Positions 1 to 8,064 of a stretch of 15,663 nt of DNA are shown here, one piece after another. Origin of the DNA: UBA4582 sp047630175 (GTDB lineage Bacteria > Pseudomonadota > Gammaproteobacteria > Pseudomonadales > Azotimanducaceae); NCBI GenBank assembly GCA_047630175.1, contig JBLHVI010000075.1:1-15663 (forward strand). Reading direction: 5' to 3'. Each line of letters opens with the position of its first letter. Position 1 is the first letter of the stretch. Both the position numbers and the translations under genes were made by a program. The notes under the pieces are model-generated. The model ran no database searches. It had not been told where the DNA came from and saw only the letters and a list, made by a program, of their open reading frames with translations.

Positions 1-714
1 TATGCCAACTCGAAGCTATAGCGTTTAGAAGAGCGCCAATCTAGCATTAGTCGGCGACAATTGCATCGTCGTCACCTGCGTTATGGCCGCTGCCCAGCGT
101 CTCCACGGTCGGTCCAGTGGATGCGGCAGATTGATACGTACTACTAGGATTTTCCCGCCCCTTTATTCTGACTGTGTCACGGTGCTGTGGTAACGGAGTC
201 GGCACCCTGCAAGACAGTAGATTAGCGGCCCTAACGTTCATTCTAAACATGCTTCATGTGATACTTTTACTTTCTAGAAATATACGCTTTGTCATGCCCA
301 TACTGATAATGCCGAGCGCGTCATATTGACAAACGTCTGCTTAGGCGATGATTCGCAACCTGCATTCTGTGGAAACTTTATGGCGAGTGAATTTCTCCAC
401 TGCCGGCTGCGGAATAATCTGAATACTATTCGTCTCTGCGGGAGTTTTGGCAATCCAGCAAACTACGAATTATTGGCTTAAAGACTATGTTGTTCGAAAC
501 CGTGAGTGCCTACTATCAGGCTGACAAACCAAAGAACCCATTCTGGCTTTACGGAACAAGTTGCCATAACTAAGACGTTGAAAAATTATATCGACTCACC
601 ACATACAATGAATGGGCTATCTGAGAAAAATGCGGGCAATATACGACGCGGATGTTCCATCACGATACTCGAAAAACACACGAACCTTGTCTGGTAGGAG
701 ATGCTCTACATGAC
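1..714. other. Gap with no convincing gene
   Basis: No gene here can be assigned. A minus-strand open frame at 47-250 (67 codons, ATG) ends in an acidic tail (residues GDDDAIVAD) that looks somewhat protein-like, but it has no good ribosome site and I recognise no family. A plus-strand frame at 506-697 begins with GTG and also lacks a ribosome site. With the decayed transposase that follows, the stretch may be degraded sequence around an old insertion. Confidence 0.4.
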
Positions 715-1046
715 TATGCAAAAGTTACTGCTTGCCTTCCTGTCTCATTTTCAGTGATACGTGCAATTTTTCTCGAAATATCCATGTTATCACCCACTCG
801 CCTAGGACTGAACACAGGTGCTTCGGCTGAGATTGAATTCAGTACTGCCTTGAGAAAGCGCTCTATCTTGGACAAGTCAAATCCTGAAAGCAAAATTGCC
901 TTGAAGGCGTTAACTCAAACTCGGAACTTCAGCGCAAAACAGCTAAGCAGTCGAGGGCAGATAAGGAGCAGATTAGTTAGCTGGAAAAGGCGTTACGACG
1001 AATAAAGAGAGCACTTGCAGAGGCCGCAGCGTTACTAGCGTTGCAA
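715..1046 (+). pseudogene. Degenerate IS3-family transposase orfA (HTH/coiled-coil protein)
   Basis: The clear part is 891-1046, read in the frame that includes codon GAA at 924. It gives NCLEGVNSNSELQRK, then KEQIS-stop-LEKALRRIKRALAEAAALLALQ. The last part closely resembles the C-terminal coiled coil of IS3-type OrfA proteins, which carry a LEKELRRK-KALAEAAALLVL signature. The stop is TAG at 978-980, one C-to-T change from CAG (Gln). Upstream, in another frame, residues such as LRKRSIL near 850-876 and SVIRAIFLEISML near 753-791 faintly resemble the orfA helix-turn-helix region, so at least one frameshift is needed. The expected K-K-L ending is missing and no orfB follows. The 715 boundary is approximate. 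The gene is non-functional; the family call is from remembered motif similarity. Confidence 0.62.
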
Positions 1047-1061
1047 TTTAGCCCTCGCTCT

Positions 1062-2240
1062 TTAGTCTGGCGCTTCAATCTGAGGTTGATAATTTGGATC
1101 CCGTGATAGCCAAACAGCAAGCACGGCTATACACGTTGCTAAAGCACCGACTTCTATCAATCCTTCTTCGACAAATGGCGCAACGGCGATAGTCCCTAAT
1201 GCTGTCGTAGCCATAATAAGTAGAATGATGAGTGCTGACCCTCGAGATTCGTTTTCGCCTGCGGCATGCAATGCGTTAAAGAAACCTGCAGGACCTCTGA
1301 TCCCCAAGCCTGAATTGACGCATATGAAAAGCAACCAAAGCACCGCGATCGGTGGGTTGCTAATAAAACCCAAACAAAATATCCCGACGCAGCCAAATGC
1401 AGTCAATGAAGTCCCAGCGAGGATCGTATTCACACTGCCAAATTTATCGATAATGTGATGTGACGTGTTCGCTGTAACGACGAAAAACGAAATGCCCAAT
1501 ACTTGCATCATGATGAAGTCAGATAGTTCACCATCTAACGCGTGTATCACTACAGTAGGTGCTGCGAAAACAATGATTAACAACGCGCCCAAAGTAAAGG
1601 CCTGGCTGAGGGCATGGCGCATGAAATTTCCATCACCGAGTAAGGCTATGTATCCGTCAGTAGAGCGGTTTGAAACACCAAATTGCAGGCGCGTTTTACC
1701 TGCAAAGATCCAAATCAACCCTAAGCAGAGCGCGATAATGCTCGTCAAGTAAAAAGAGGATTTCCAATCCAAAATTGCGAGAAGCCATGCTCCCAGTATT
1801 GGAGCCAACGCAGGCGCTAAAGACTCAATACTGCCGATACGACCAAGCGCCGCAACGGCATCTGTGTGTTCGTACATAGATTTAATCATCACTGGCGCCA
1901 AGACAGCAGGCCCTGCAGCAATCAATCCCTGAATGAAGCGCATGAGCGATAGCTCAACTAGGCTTGATGCAAAGGTCGCAAGGAATGACAAAAGGGCGTA
2001 ACCCAGCAAAGAAAAAATTAGTAATTTTCCGATCTCAACACGGGTTGCTAATTCACCGTAAATCAAAAGACCAATGCCGGTGCCGCCCGCAAACGCCGCG
2101 AGGACAAATTGCGCTGTTTGCAAATCGCCGCCTAGCGCAGCAGGCAGGCTCGGGATAGCGGGAAGTACAAGGTCGGTACCTGCGAGACCTATTACGGTGC
2201 CCAGAGCAATGAGAATAAAGGTCGAAGTTTTAGAGAACAC
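1062..2240 (-). CDS. MFS multidrug/small-molecule exporter, Bcr/CflA type
   Basis: This 392-residue inner-membrane protein has the alternating hydrophobic segments expected of a 12-helix major facilitator transporter, close to the usual family length. TM1 ends in TDLVLPAIPSLP (22-33), matching the TDxYLPAxP hallmark of Bcr/CflA drug:H+ antiporters. The loop GELATRVEIGK (62-72) is a divergent MFS motif A, and RFIQGLIAAGPAVLAP (from about 101) is the TM4 region. The start is GTG at 2240; no in-frame ATG lies near it and the ribosome site is weak, so the exact start is uncertain. It would export a toxic or secreted compound using the proton gradient; the substrate cannot be inferred. The next gene on this strand, the oxygenase at 2940, ends 700 bases upstream, so co-transcription is doubtful. 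Confidence 0.93.
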   Translation of the reverse strand: MFSKTSTFILIALGTVIGLAGTDLVLPAIPSLPAALGGDLQTAQFVLAAFAGGTGIGLLIYGELATRVEIGKLLIFSLLGYALLSFLATFASSLVELSLMRFIQGLIAAGPAVLAPVMIKSMYEHTDAVAALGRIGSIESLAPALAPILGAWLLAILDWKSSFYLTSIIALCLGLIWIFAGKTRLQFGVSNRSTDGYIALLGDGNFMRHALSQAFTLGALLIIVFAAPTVVIHALDGELSDFIMMQVLGISFFVVTANTSHHIIDKFGSVNTILAGTSLTAFGCVGIFCLGFISNPPIAVLWLLFICVNSGLGIRGPAGFFNALHAAGENESRGSALIILLIMATTALGTIAVAPFVEEGLIEVGALATCIAVLAVWLSRDPNYQPQIEAPD

Positions 2241-2939
2241 GCATTCAGCCGGTTTATATTGTTGAAAAGGTAATTTCGAAATGAGTCTGACTTCGCTTGC
2301 AAGGCTATTTAGCCTCTAGCTGCCTACTTTTCAAAATTCTGGGTGGGCGAGTATACATTTAAATTGTGCTGTCAGAGTAGCCTAGCGGGTACTTGCATAT
2401 TATTTCGTTTTCATACCAGTGCCACAGACCAGACAACACACAACAGGTGCTTCGTTGACATCGCCTAAATCCACAAGAATTGGTGTAGTTGCATCACTCG
2501 GAACTCAAGCCAAAGCCCGATAAGGCGCCGAGTTGGGGTCGTCGCCACCTGCATCGTCAGCAAATCATGGAATCAGCATCAAATTACAGAGTAGGCGTAT
2601 TGGCATAAAAGAATGGCATCAAGAAAATGCCAATCAGCAGCTTGAATTAGCGCCTTCCCTCCGTGACATGAAAAACGAGGCTCTCAATCCCATCAATCTA
2701 CACTCATTGCGGCCACCGTCCCCCGCTGACAAAAGTCTAGTTCAGCAGATTTCCCTCGCGGTACTGTTTAATAGTCAGCGACAGACATCTGGGCTTTACC
2801 TGCAAAAAATTAGTCCAACTCAGGCGCATGCCCGACCGCTCTGACTTGATAAAAGTCCAAACAACTATTGTAAGTCTAATTAATGTAATCACCTTTTCTG
2901 TACAGTGCTGGCCGTGGCTTTTATGCTAACAGTCGTTGC
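2241..2939. other. Gap between exporter and oxygenase genes
   Basis: A 103-codon plus-strand frame (2533-2844) has unremarkable composition and no ribosome site, and I do not accept it as a gene. The minus strand carries a coding-like fragment at 2400-2564, listed separately. I see no terminator or clear promoter. Confidence 0.4.
2400..2564 (-). pseudogene. Unidentified coding-like C-terminal fragment
   Basis: The minus strand reads FADDAGGDDPNSAPYRALA, a TGA stop at 2505-2507, then PILVDLGDVNEAPV (after a short linker) and CCLVCGTGMKTK before a TAA at 2400-2402. Codon choice and residue mix look like real protein. The TGA is one change from CGA (Arg). The final CxxCGTGMK could be a cysteine motif, or a faint echo of the VLTGxGLK ending of threonine-synthase-like enzymes, but neither is secure. 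No start or domain is visible upstream. This is a possible relic only. Confidence 0.22.
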
Positions 2940-3884
2940 TCAGGTGTTACTTGTTGCAGCGACATCCAAACTTTCTTTGTAGCGACTCATGAGATATTCA
3001 CCCGCAAGCATGGCCTCGTATTTCGCGGGCGTTTCGGCGCTGGCACAGCTTGGAATACATTGCAGCGACGCGTGATAGTCCATGTCGAAAAAAAGCACCA
3101 ATGAAAATCGTTCTTGGTTAGGTAGGCTTAGCACGCGGTGTACACCGCTGCGGTAAATATCGTTTGTCCAGCGCTGTAACATGTCACCCACATTGACAAT
3201 AAAGCTCTCGGGTATTATCGGCACGTCAAGCCACTCACCTTCATTAGTTTTAACTTGCAGGCCGGGATTTCCATCTCCGGCGACTAGCGTTAAGGCGCCC
3301 CAATCTGTATGCGCACCCACGCCATGCTGATTACTTTGAGCCTCAGCTGGTCGCGGCGGGTACCACGCGAGCTTTAAGCTAGCAATGGGCAGAGTTGCGC
3401 GCTCGTCAAAGTAATCTAACGGTAATTCTAAATTCATCGCAATCAGCCGCAACAGATGCTTGCTCAGAGCTATCGTTGTTGCTTGATACTGCTGCATCGT
3501 CTCCCGCCATTTCTCCAACCCGATAGGCCAAGGGTTGGGGCCATACATCGGCGTTTTGGCTTGCACCAGCGGATGCTCTTCATCAACTTCCAAGCCCAGC
3601 ATAATAAATTCGCTTAGGTCTGGTGGAGTGCCGTAATCTAACGCCTGCAGGCCTGCTGGAAAGTAGCCACGATCATCAATTTCGTGCGCCTTCCACGAAG
3701 CCATTTTTTCGGTAGCCGACATACGGAAAAAACGTTGTGACTGGGCAAATGTTTGTTGCAGCAACACAGGCGATACGTCGTGCCCTTTGAGTACGAAAAA
3801 ACCGGTGTCGCGGCACGCCAAATCAATCAGGTCGCATTGCTGCTGCTGGCTGTGGTTTTTCAAGTCAATAACAGGGATGCGCAT
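2940..3884 (-). CDS. 2-oxoglutarate/Fe(II)-dependent oxygenase, isopenicillin N synthase-like
   Basis: This 314-residue soluble enzyme has the DIOX_N domain at about 1-115 (start MRIPVIDL, then GFFVLKGHDV, typical of the family) and the double-stranded beta-helix oxygenase domain at about 165-270. The iron triad is visible: H192 and D194 in GAHTDWG, and H249 in RSGVHRVL. R259 and S261 (RFS) are in place to bind the co-substrate carboxylate. Length is normal. Such enzymes use iron and O2, usually with 2-oxoglutarate, to hydroxylate, desaturate or cyclise small molecules; bacterial members are annotated loosely and the substrate is unknown. The ATG at 3884 has GAGGT about 8 bases upstream. The gene lies between an MFS exporter and an ATP-grasp ligase on the same strand, which fits a tailoring role but does not prove one. 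Confidence 0.94.
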   Translation of the reverse strand: MRIPVIDLKNHSQQQQCDLIDLACRDTGFFVLKGHDVSPVLLQQTFAQSQRFFRMSATEKMASWKAHEIDDRGYFPAGLQALDYGTPPDLSEFIMLGLEVDEEHPLVQAKTPMYGPNPWPIGLEKWRETMQQYQATTIALSKHLLRLIAMNLELPLDYFDERATLPIASLKLAWYPPRPAEAQSNQHGVGAHTDWGALTLVAGDGNPGLQVKTNEGEWLDVPIIPESFIVNVGDMLQRWTNDIYRSGVHRVLSLPNQERFSLVLFFDMDYHASLQCIPSCASAETPAKYEAMLAGEYLMSRYKESLDVAATSNT

Positions 3885-4194
3885 CGCGGCTACCTCTAGT
3901 GTTTTTGGAAAGACATCGCAGACAGCTTACCCATTTTTCAATGTTGGGCTCTCACTCGATCACTGTTACCAAGACCTCGCCCACCCGCATGCTACTCGAC
4001 CCACCGCCACGCATCAACTTTGTCAAATCAGAGGCCCCAAATCCTCCGGCCAGTTATACCCGCCGACAGCCAACTATTGCTATGTCCTACACACGTGATG
4101 CAGCCAGAGCAGTCCTGTCAGCATATGGCCAATCTGCCAGCGACTTTCGCAAACAAGCGAGGGGCTTATTAAACGATAAAGTTAACCCTTTCTT
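3885..4194. other. Gap between oxygenase and ATP-grasp genes
   Basis: A plus-strand frame runs through this gap and into the antisense of the ATP-grasp gene (3899-4297), but it lacks an ATG start and a ribosome site. The minus strand has a coding-like 34-codon stretch at 3952-4053, listed separately. I see no hairpin terminator for the ATP-grasp gene. Confidence 0.35.
3952..4053 (-). pseudogene. Unidentified coding-like fragment
   Basis: Between a TAA at 4054-4056 and a TGA at 3952-3954, the minus strand reads LAGGFGASDLTKLM and then RGGGSSSMRVGEVLVTVIE. The composition looks like a true protein C-terminus. In an adjacent frame just upstream the same strand reads VGGYNWPEDLGPLI, which could be the continuation after a frameshift. 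I do not recognise a family and no start is visible. It may be the tail of a lost gene between the oxygenase and the ligase, or chance. Confidence 0.2.
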
Positions 4195-5166
4195 TTACGC
4201 TGACCTTAATGCTACCGCGCCAACTTCTTGCGTTACCTCTGCGACCATAGTCAGCTGCTTTTCAAGATACTTAGCTATCTCGAGCATCGCAAATTGATTG
4301 GCTTGTGCTTCTGCGTCTGAGTTGTAGTTAGTATTAGTATTCACATCGTAAGCGTAGCTGTTGCCCTGCGCATCTTGGATAGCCTCAATTCCAGCAATCT
4401 GAATATTATTCTGTTGCAGAAAGGCCTCATACCTCCCGATAAACTCGGGGCGGTAGTTCGTTAGCACTTCAAACTTGGTTTTGAGCTCGCCCGTTGGGCA
4501 GAACATATCTTCAATTGAGCAAGCATCTGCAGGGCACAATTCGAAACCTGCAGACGTGTCTACCTTTACGGCGTACAAGAACTTCCCACCAATGAATTCA
4601 TGGCGAATGATAAAAGGCTCTGGTGATTGTATGTATTGCTGTACCAGCGTAATACCATCGACAGGTTCATCGAAATTCGGACCATCAACATAGTTTTGCA
4701 ATTCCTCAATAGAATGGAAAAGATACACGCCCTGTCCTTTGCCGGCTCGATTGTGCTTAGTGATGAACGACGGCGTATTTAGCCGCTGGGCAGCAGCAAT
4801 AATATGCGGCTTTCCGACTGCAACGAGTGTTCTAGGCGTGGCGATGCCAGCTATATTTAACGCCGTATATTGATTGACCTTGCTGACTTCGAGTCTTAGC
4901 GCGCGTGTACCATTGATCACGGTGCGCCCATGCCGCTCTAACCAGGCGATGACGGCTTCAGTAAACTCAGGTGCAAATCGATGATTTCGAGTGTGCGACG
5001 AAGCACTAATGCGGTTGTAGAACACGCCTTGAGGTGGCTCGATGGATAAATCGATCAAGCCCTCATCTAAATGCCAAAGCTCATAGGGAAGATGAAGCTC
5101 ATCTAAGCGCTTTTGCAGATGAATCGTCCATTCGTTGTTCTCATGCAGTACAAATATTTTGCCCAT
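4195..5166 (-). CDS. ATP-grasp family ligase (RimK / alpha-L-glutamate ligase-like)
   Basis: This is a 323-residue cytoplasmic protein. The N-terminal part (1-100) resembles the pre-ATP-grasp domain (MGKIFVLHEN, then VFYNRISASSHTRNH). The nucleotide-binding region includes FITKHNRAGKGQGVYLF (134-150), with the Lys and Gly-rich loop, and LVQQYI (174-179) at the hinge. The Mg2+-ATP site includes R188, E190, E261 and DVNTNTNYN (274-282). ATP-grasp ligases join a carboxylate to an amine or thiol through an acyl-phosphate, as in RimK glutamylation, peptide-natural-product ligases and cofactor synthesis. The partner substrate is not evident. The start is ATG at 5166 with only a weak ribosome site. 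It is one of four minus-strand genes but sits 310 and 420 bases from its neighbours. Confidence 0.9.
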   Translation of the reverse strand: MGKIFVLHENNEWTIHLQKRLDELHLPYELWHLDEGLIDLSIEPPQGVFYNRISASSHTRNHRFAPEFTEAVIAWLERHGRTVINGTRALRLEVSKVNQYTALNIAGIATPRTLVAVGKPHIIAAAQRLNTPSFITKHNRAGKGQGVYLFHSIEELQNYVDGPNFDEPVDGITLVQQYIQSPEPFIIRHEFIGGKFLYAVKVDTSAGFELCPADACSIEDMFCPTGELKTKFEVLTNYRPEFIGRYEAFLQQNNIQIAGIEAIQDAQGNSYAYDVNTNTNYNSDAEAQANQFAMLEIAKYLEKQLTMVAEVTQEVGAVALRSA

Positions 5167-5586
5167 TACTTATCGCTTATTTATCATAGTTAGACTATTT
5201 GCTCGCCTGACTTATCTAGTATGTGAGGCACACGATACGCTAAGCGATCGCCGGTAAACCTCGCTTCTTTTCATCGACAAAAACACTAGGCGAGATCAAG
5301 AAGTTGTTTGCTAGAGTACGTATAGGTTGAAGAATCTATTTTTGAGATCGCGCATAGTTTATCAGCTATTTGTTGCCCGGCTTTAGCTCAAAATCTACTA
5401 AGCAAATGCTCAAAGCATCACTACGTCTAACCCGTTATCAATCGATTACCGGTCACGACGTACTCAGCGGTGCTTCTGCTTTCCCGAATTGTCTGCTTGA
5501 GCTATCTGCTTGAGCTGTCTGCTTGAGCTGTCTGCTTGAGCTGTCTGCTTGAGCTGTCTGCTGAGCTGTCTACTTGAACAATCTCC
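5167..5586. other. Gap holding a 13-bp tandem repeat
   Basis: No gene is seen in this stretch on either strand. The only clear structure is the tandem repeat at 5491-5593 beside the methyltransferase stop. A short GCGATCGC palindrome lies near 5244, but a single copy means little. Confidence 0.45.
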
Positions 5587-5593
5587 TTAAGCG
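5491..5593. repeat. 13-bp tandem repeat, about 6-8 copies, abutting a gene 3' end
   Basis: The plus-strand unit is GTCTGCTTGAGCT. Copies lie at 5491-5503, 5504-5516 (first base A), 5517-5529, 5530-5542 and 5543-5555, then a 12-base copy missing one T at 5556-5567. A diverged copy follows at 5568-5580 (GTCTACTTGAACA) and a weaker one at 5581-5593 (ATCTCCTTAAGCG). The last contains the TAA stop of the methyltransferase (5587-5589, minus strand). Copies are most alike in the middle and decay towards the gene. Because 13 is not a multiple of three, it does not encode a repeating peptide. It may have grown by slippage, or form a structured 3' end for the gene; no T-tract is seen. Confidence 0.9.
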
Positions 5594-6201
5594 GTTCCCC
5601 GGACTATCCAGAGTGGGTCAGCTCCCTCGGGTGATCTATCGATGAAGGAGATATCCTTCAGACCTCCTCCACCGTGCATATAGGTCATAACCAACTGACA
5701 GCGCTTCGTCGGGCTGAGTGACTGAAAGGCAGCAATCGCTTTTGTCGGGAACAGCCGATGCGACATTGCCACAAGACATTGACCACCCGGCTTAAGAACA
5801 CGTGCAATCTCTGCAAACACATCGAAAGGGTTTGTTAGATATTGAATTGAAACAACAATCATTACCGCATCAAAGCTCTCATCCTTATAAGGCAAACGTG
5901 GATTGTCGTTTAGGTTTTGCACAGTCCAATCGGTGAGTTTTGGGTTGATCGCGAGTTCTTCGGCATTCATTCCAAGGCCACTGACTCGCTCATAAACGAC
6001 CGATTCAGGCAGGTGCGAAATCCAAGATGACATTAAATCCAGTAAACTCCCGCCTGGGCCCAGCACTTCTTCGTAGTATGCGGTGATTGCTTGAATCGTT
6101 GCATCATCAATATGCGTTGTTAAACGCGGCACTTGATAGAACAACTCGTCAGGTGATTCATCCTGACGCCTGAAAAACGCTTCTGGCAGTTCATTACTCA
6201 T
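5587..6201 (-). CDS. Class I SAM-dependent methyltransferase (type 11)
   Basis: This 204-residue cytoplasmic protein has a Rossmann-like methyltransferase core. LGPGGSLLDLMSSWISHLP (47-65) sits where motif I (usually DLGCGTG) belongs. It fits a subgroup I recall that carries DLMSSW-SHLP in place of the glycine-rich loop, so this need not mean inactivity. VSGLGMNAEEL (73-83) is the second strand region, PYKDESFDAVM (104-114) is motif II, and IARVLKPGGQCLV (132-144) is motif III. The substrate is unknown. The ATG at 6201 has only a weak AAAG upstream. The C-terminus (LWIVRGTA) ends exactly where the 13-bp repeat begins, so the repeat may have altered the end of the gene. It is the first of the minus-strand group and may have its own promoter. 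Confidence 0.92.
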   Translation of the reverse strand: MSNELPEAFFRRQDESPDELFYQVPRLTTHIDDATIQAITAYYEEVLGPGGSLLDLMSSWISHLPESVVYERVSGLGMNAEELAINPKLTDWTVQNLNDNPRLPYKDESFDAVMIVVSIQYLTNPFDVFAEIARVLKPGGQCLVAMSHRLFPTKAIAAFQSLSPTKRCQLVMTYMHGGGGLKDISFIDRSPEGADPLWIVRGTA

Positions 6202-6955
6202 AGACTTTCAGCCGTTACTTAAATTATGTCGATCCGATCTCTACTACGACCCTTTACAAGTTTTTAGGCTTGCGCCACATCTTTTACGGCAACATTTTAT
6301 TCCAGCCTTCTTTTACGTGATGCACAAGGTAAACTGAGGCCAGCTCAAACAATGTCACGAACGCTGTTTCACAGAACAGTGACTAAAACAGTGCCTAGAT
6401 AAGGTTTTCTAAGGATCTCAGGTGCCAGCCAGTAATACACTATCTAAAAGCGCCTAAGTCATCTACAAACTCAACCACGGCTGAATCAACGGGCACCTAC
6501 CTATGCGCTCCATCCATTACACTGCCAATCAGTCGATCACTACCCTCAACATGATTGACTACCAAGAAAATCGCAACGTCACGATGTCTTAAGTGTGAGC
6601 GATCGTCATACCTAACAATCCTTCTGCGAATGCGCTTCATAATTGCTGCTTTTCGTAAAAACGGTAGAGGTCTTCCCAATGCGAGTGGCAATGATGCCAG
6701 AACAGCCGCATGTTATGGTGCTATCTGAACGATTAGAACCGTTGACGACAGCGAGTTACCCACTATCTCCATACCACCACAGCGACCACAGTGACTCCTC
6801 GACCTTGTGTCGCCCATACCCGGAGCAGCGGCGACTATGTGAATCCGCTCGTGAATCTATTGTCCCTCACAGGAAATAATGATTATTCAATGGCCTGCGG
6901 CACAACGGGGACTACGGTAAAGGTCTATAAGTTTGCATGTCAGCTTGGCACAAAC

Positions 6956-7155
6956 CTTGTGACACTTGTCGCTGCTGCTCAGCTTTCTTGCGCGCATAAC
7001 TGAGCCGATATAACTGCATTGTCCTGACTTTCGAGCTTGCTCGCGCTTGATTTTTTAAGGCTTGCTCCCGATAAGATCCGCCATCACCTTCCGGCTTAAA
7101 TTACTTTTATTGAGTCCTGATATCTGGCATCGTTACTTCTAGGTTTTTTTGGCAT
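6956..7155 (-). pseudogene. Possible relic of a small protein, N-terminus YajD-like
   Basis: The minus strand has ATG at 7153-7155 directly after GGGGGA, reading MPKKPRSNDARYQDSIKVI before a TAA at 7096-7098. One base out of frame, translation resumes as GDGGSYREQALKN and stays open for about 50 codons (RLSYARKKAEQQRQ and beyond). The GSYREQALK segment recalls the start of YajD-like HNH nucleases (xGYREKALKxYPWVC). However, the zinc-binding cysteines and HH motif that should follow are absent, so the match may be chance. The lower boundary is approximate. Confidence 0.2.
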
Positions 7156-7252
7156 TCCCCCATCAGCATTTCTGGCCGGAGAAAAAGAGTAGGCGCTTAC
7201 CGACAGCTCGCCTCTTCTATCGTGCTAGATGATTCGCTGCAAATCAAAATCC

Positions 7253-7258
7253 CAAGGA
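7253..7258 (+). promoter_or_regulatory. Shine-Dalgarno site of the SDR gene
   Basis: AAGGAG lies 8 bases before the ATG at 7267. A similar leader (GAGGAA, then ATAATCG) precedes the crotonase GTG at 8223, so the first two genes have matching translation signals. Confidence 0.85.
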
Positions 7259-7266
7259 GATAATCG

Positions 7267-8064
7267 ATGTTTCAGGAGCAGGTTGTTTGGATAACGGGAG
7301 CATCTTCCGGTATTGGCGAGGCACTTGCCGTTGAAATGGTTGCTGCTGGCGCCAAGCTGATATTGTCAGCGAGGCGAGAGGCCGAACTCATGCGGGTAAA
7401 AGCTGCCTGCGTAAGCGCCGGCGCTAATGCGGATGATGTCTTTGTTTTAACCCTCGACGTTACTGACGAAACCTCAATGGCAGAAAAGGTCGGTGCAGCG
7501 CACCAGAAGTGGGGCCGTATTGATATGCTGCTTAATAATGCCGGCATCTCCCAGCGATCACTGTGCGTTGACACTGACATGGCCACTTACCGCAAGCTGT
7601 TCGATGTTGATGTTTTTGGTCAAATTGCGCTGACCAAGCAGGTGTTGCCGATCATGATTGAACAAGGCGCTGGTCATCTCGCTGTTACCGCTTCAGTTGC
7701 CGGCAAAATTGGCGCATCTCAGCGCACCGGTTATTGCGCGGCCAAACATGCAATGATGGGCTTTTTTGATGCTCTGCGCACCGAAGTTAGTCGCCACGGC
7801 ATTAAAGTCACAACAATTACGCCGGGTTTTATTCGTACAGCCGTGTCGGAAAATGCGCTTAACGGCGACGGCTCCGCTTTTGGTGAAATGGATAAGAACA
7901 TTGCAACCGGCATGGATGTAACCCAATGTGCAAAAGTAATTATGCAGGGATTTAAGAAGGGCAAGTATGAGATCCCTGTTGGCGAAGGCATAGAAATGCA
8001 TGCGCTATTGTTAAAGCGCTTTTTCCCAAACCGCCTTTTCAAAATGATTGACAAAATGGGCTAG
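7267..8064 (+). CDS. Short-chain dehydrogenase/reductase (SDR)
   Basis: This 265-residue NAD(P)(H)-dependent oxidoreductase is a classical SDR. It has the TGASSGIG nucleotide loop (10-17), NNAG at 90-93, catalytic S143 (TASVAG) and Y156-x-x-x-K160 (YCAAK), and PGFIRT after the active site. SARR at 34-37 after beta-2 suggests NADP(H) preference, which is an inference. Length and motif spacing are normal; the overall look is DHRS7-like. It would oxidise a hydroxyl or reduce a ketone. The ATG start is backed by AAGGAG 8 bases upstream. The crotonase gene begins 158 bases downstream, so an oxidation or reduction step on an acyl-CoA-linked or ring substrate is plausible. The substrate itself cannot be read from sequence. 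Confidence 0.96.
   Translation: MFQEQVVWITGASSGIGEALAVEMVAAGAKLILSARREAELMRVKAACVSAGANADDVFVLTLDVTDETSMAEKVGAAHQKWGRIDMLLNNAGISQRSLCVDTDMATYRKLFDVDVFGQIALTKQVLPIMIEQGAGHLAVTASVAGKIGASQRTGYCAAKHAMMGFFDALRTEVSRHGIKVTTITPGFIRTAVSENALNGDGSAFGEMDKNIATGMDVTQCAKVIMQGFKKGKYEIPVGEGIEMHALLLKRFFPNRLFKMIDKMG

Larger units (their letters stand above)
6202..7266. other. 1.07-kb gap before the catabolic operon
   Basis: No confident gene is seen. Overlapping open frames of 64-78 codons exist (6497-6691 minus; 6643-6879 and 6791-7003 plus), but none has a good ribosome site or a recognisable motif. A possible relic on the minus strand at 6956-7155 is listed separately. The promoter of the SDR operon must lie in the last part of this gap, but I cannot pick a convincing -35/-10 pair. 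Confidence 0.4.

Noticed and set aside
47..250. 67-codon minus-strand frame with an acidic tail
   Set aside because: No good ribosome site, no recognisable domain and no neighbour that supports it.
2533..2844. 103-codon plus-strand frame in the exporter-oxygenase gap
   Set aside because: No ribosome site, low-information composition, no motif, and its opposite strand has a more protein-like fragment.
3899..4297. 132-codon plus-strand frame overlapping the ATP-grasp 3' end
   Set aside because: No ATG start or ribosome site, and about 100 bases are antisense to a secure gene.
5491..5593. 13-bp repeat considered as a CRISPR array or origin iterons
   Set aside because: Units are contiguous without spacers, and there are no cas genes, replication gene or DnaA boxes nearby.
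6643..7003. Two overlapping plus-strand frames of 70-78 codons
   Set aside because: No family resemblance or ribosome site; they overlap each other in different frames.
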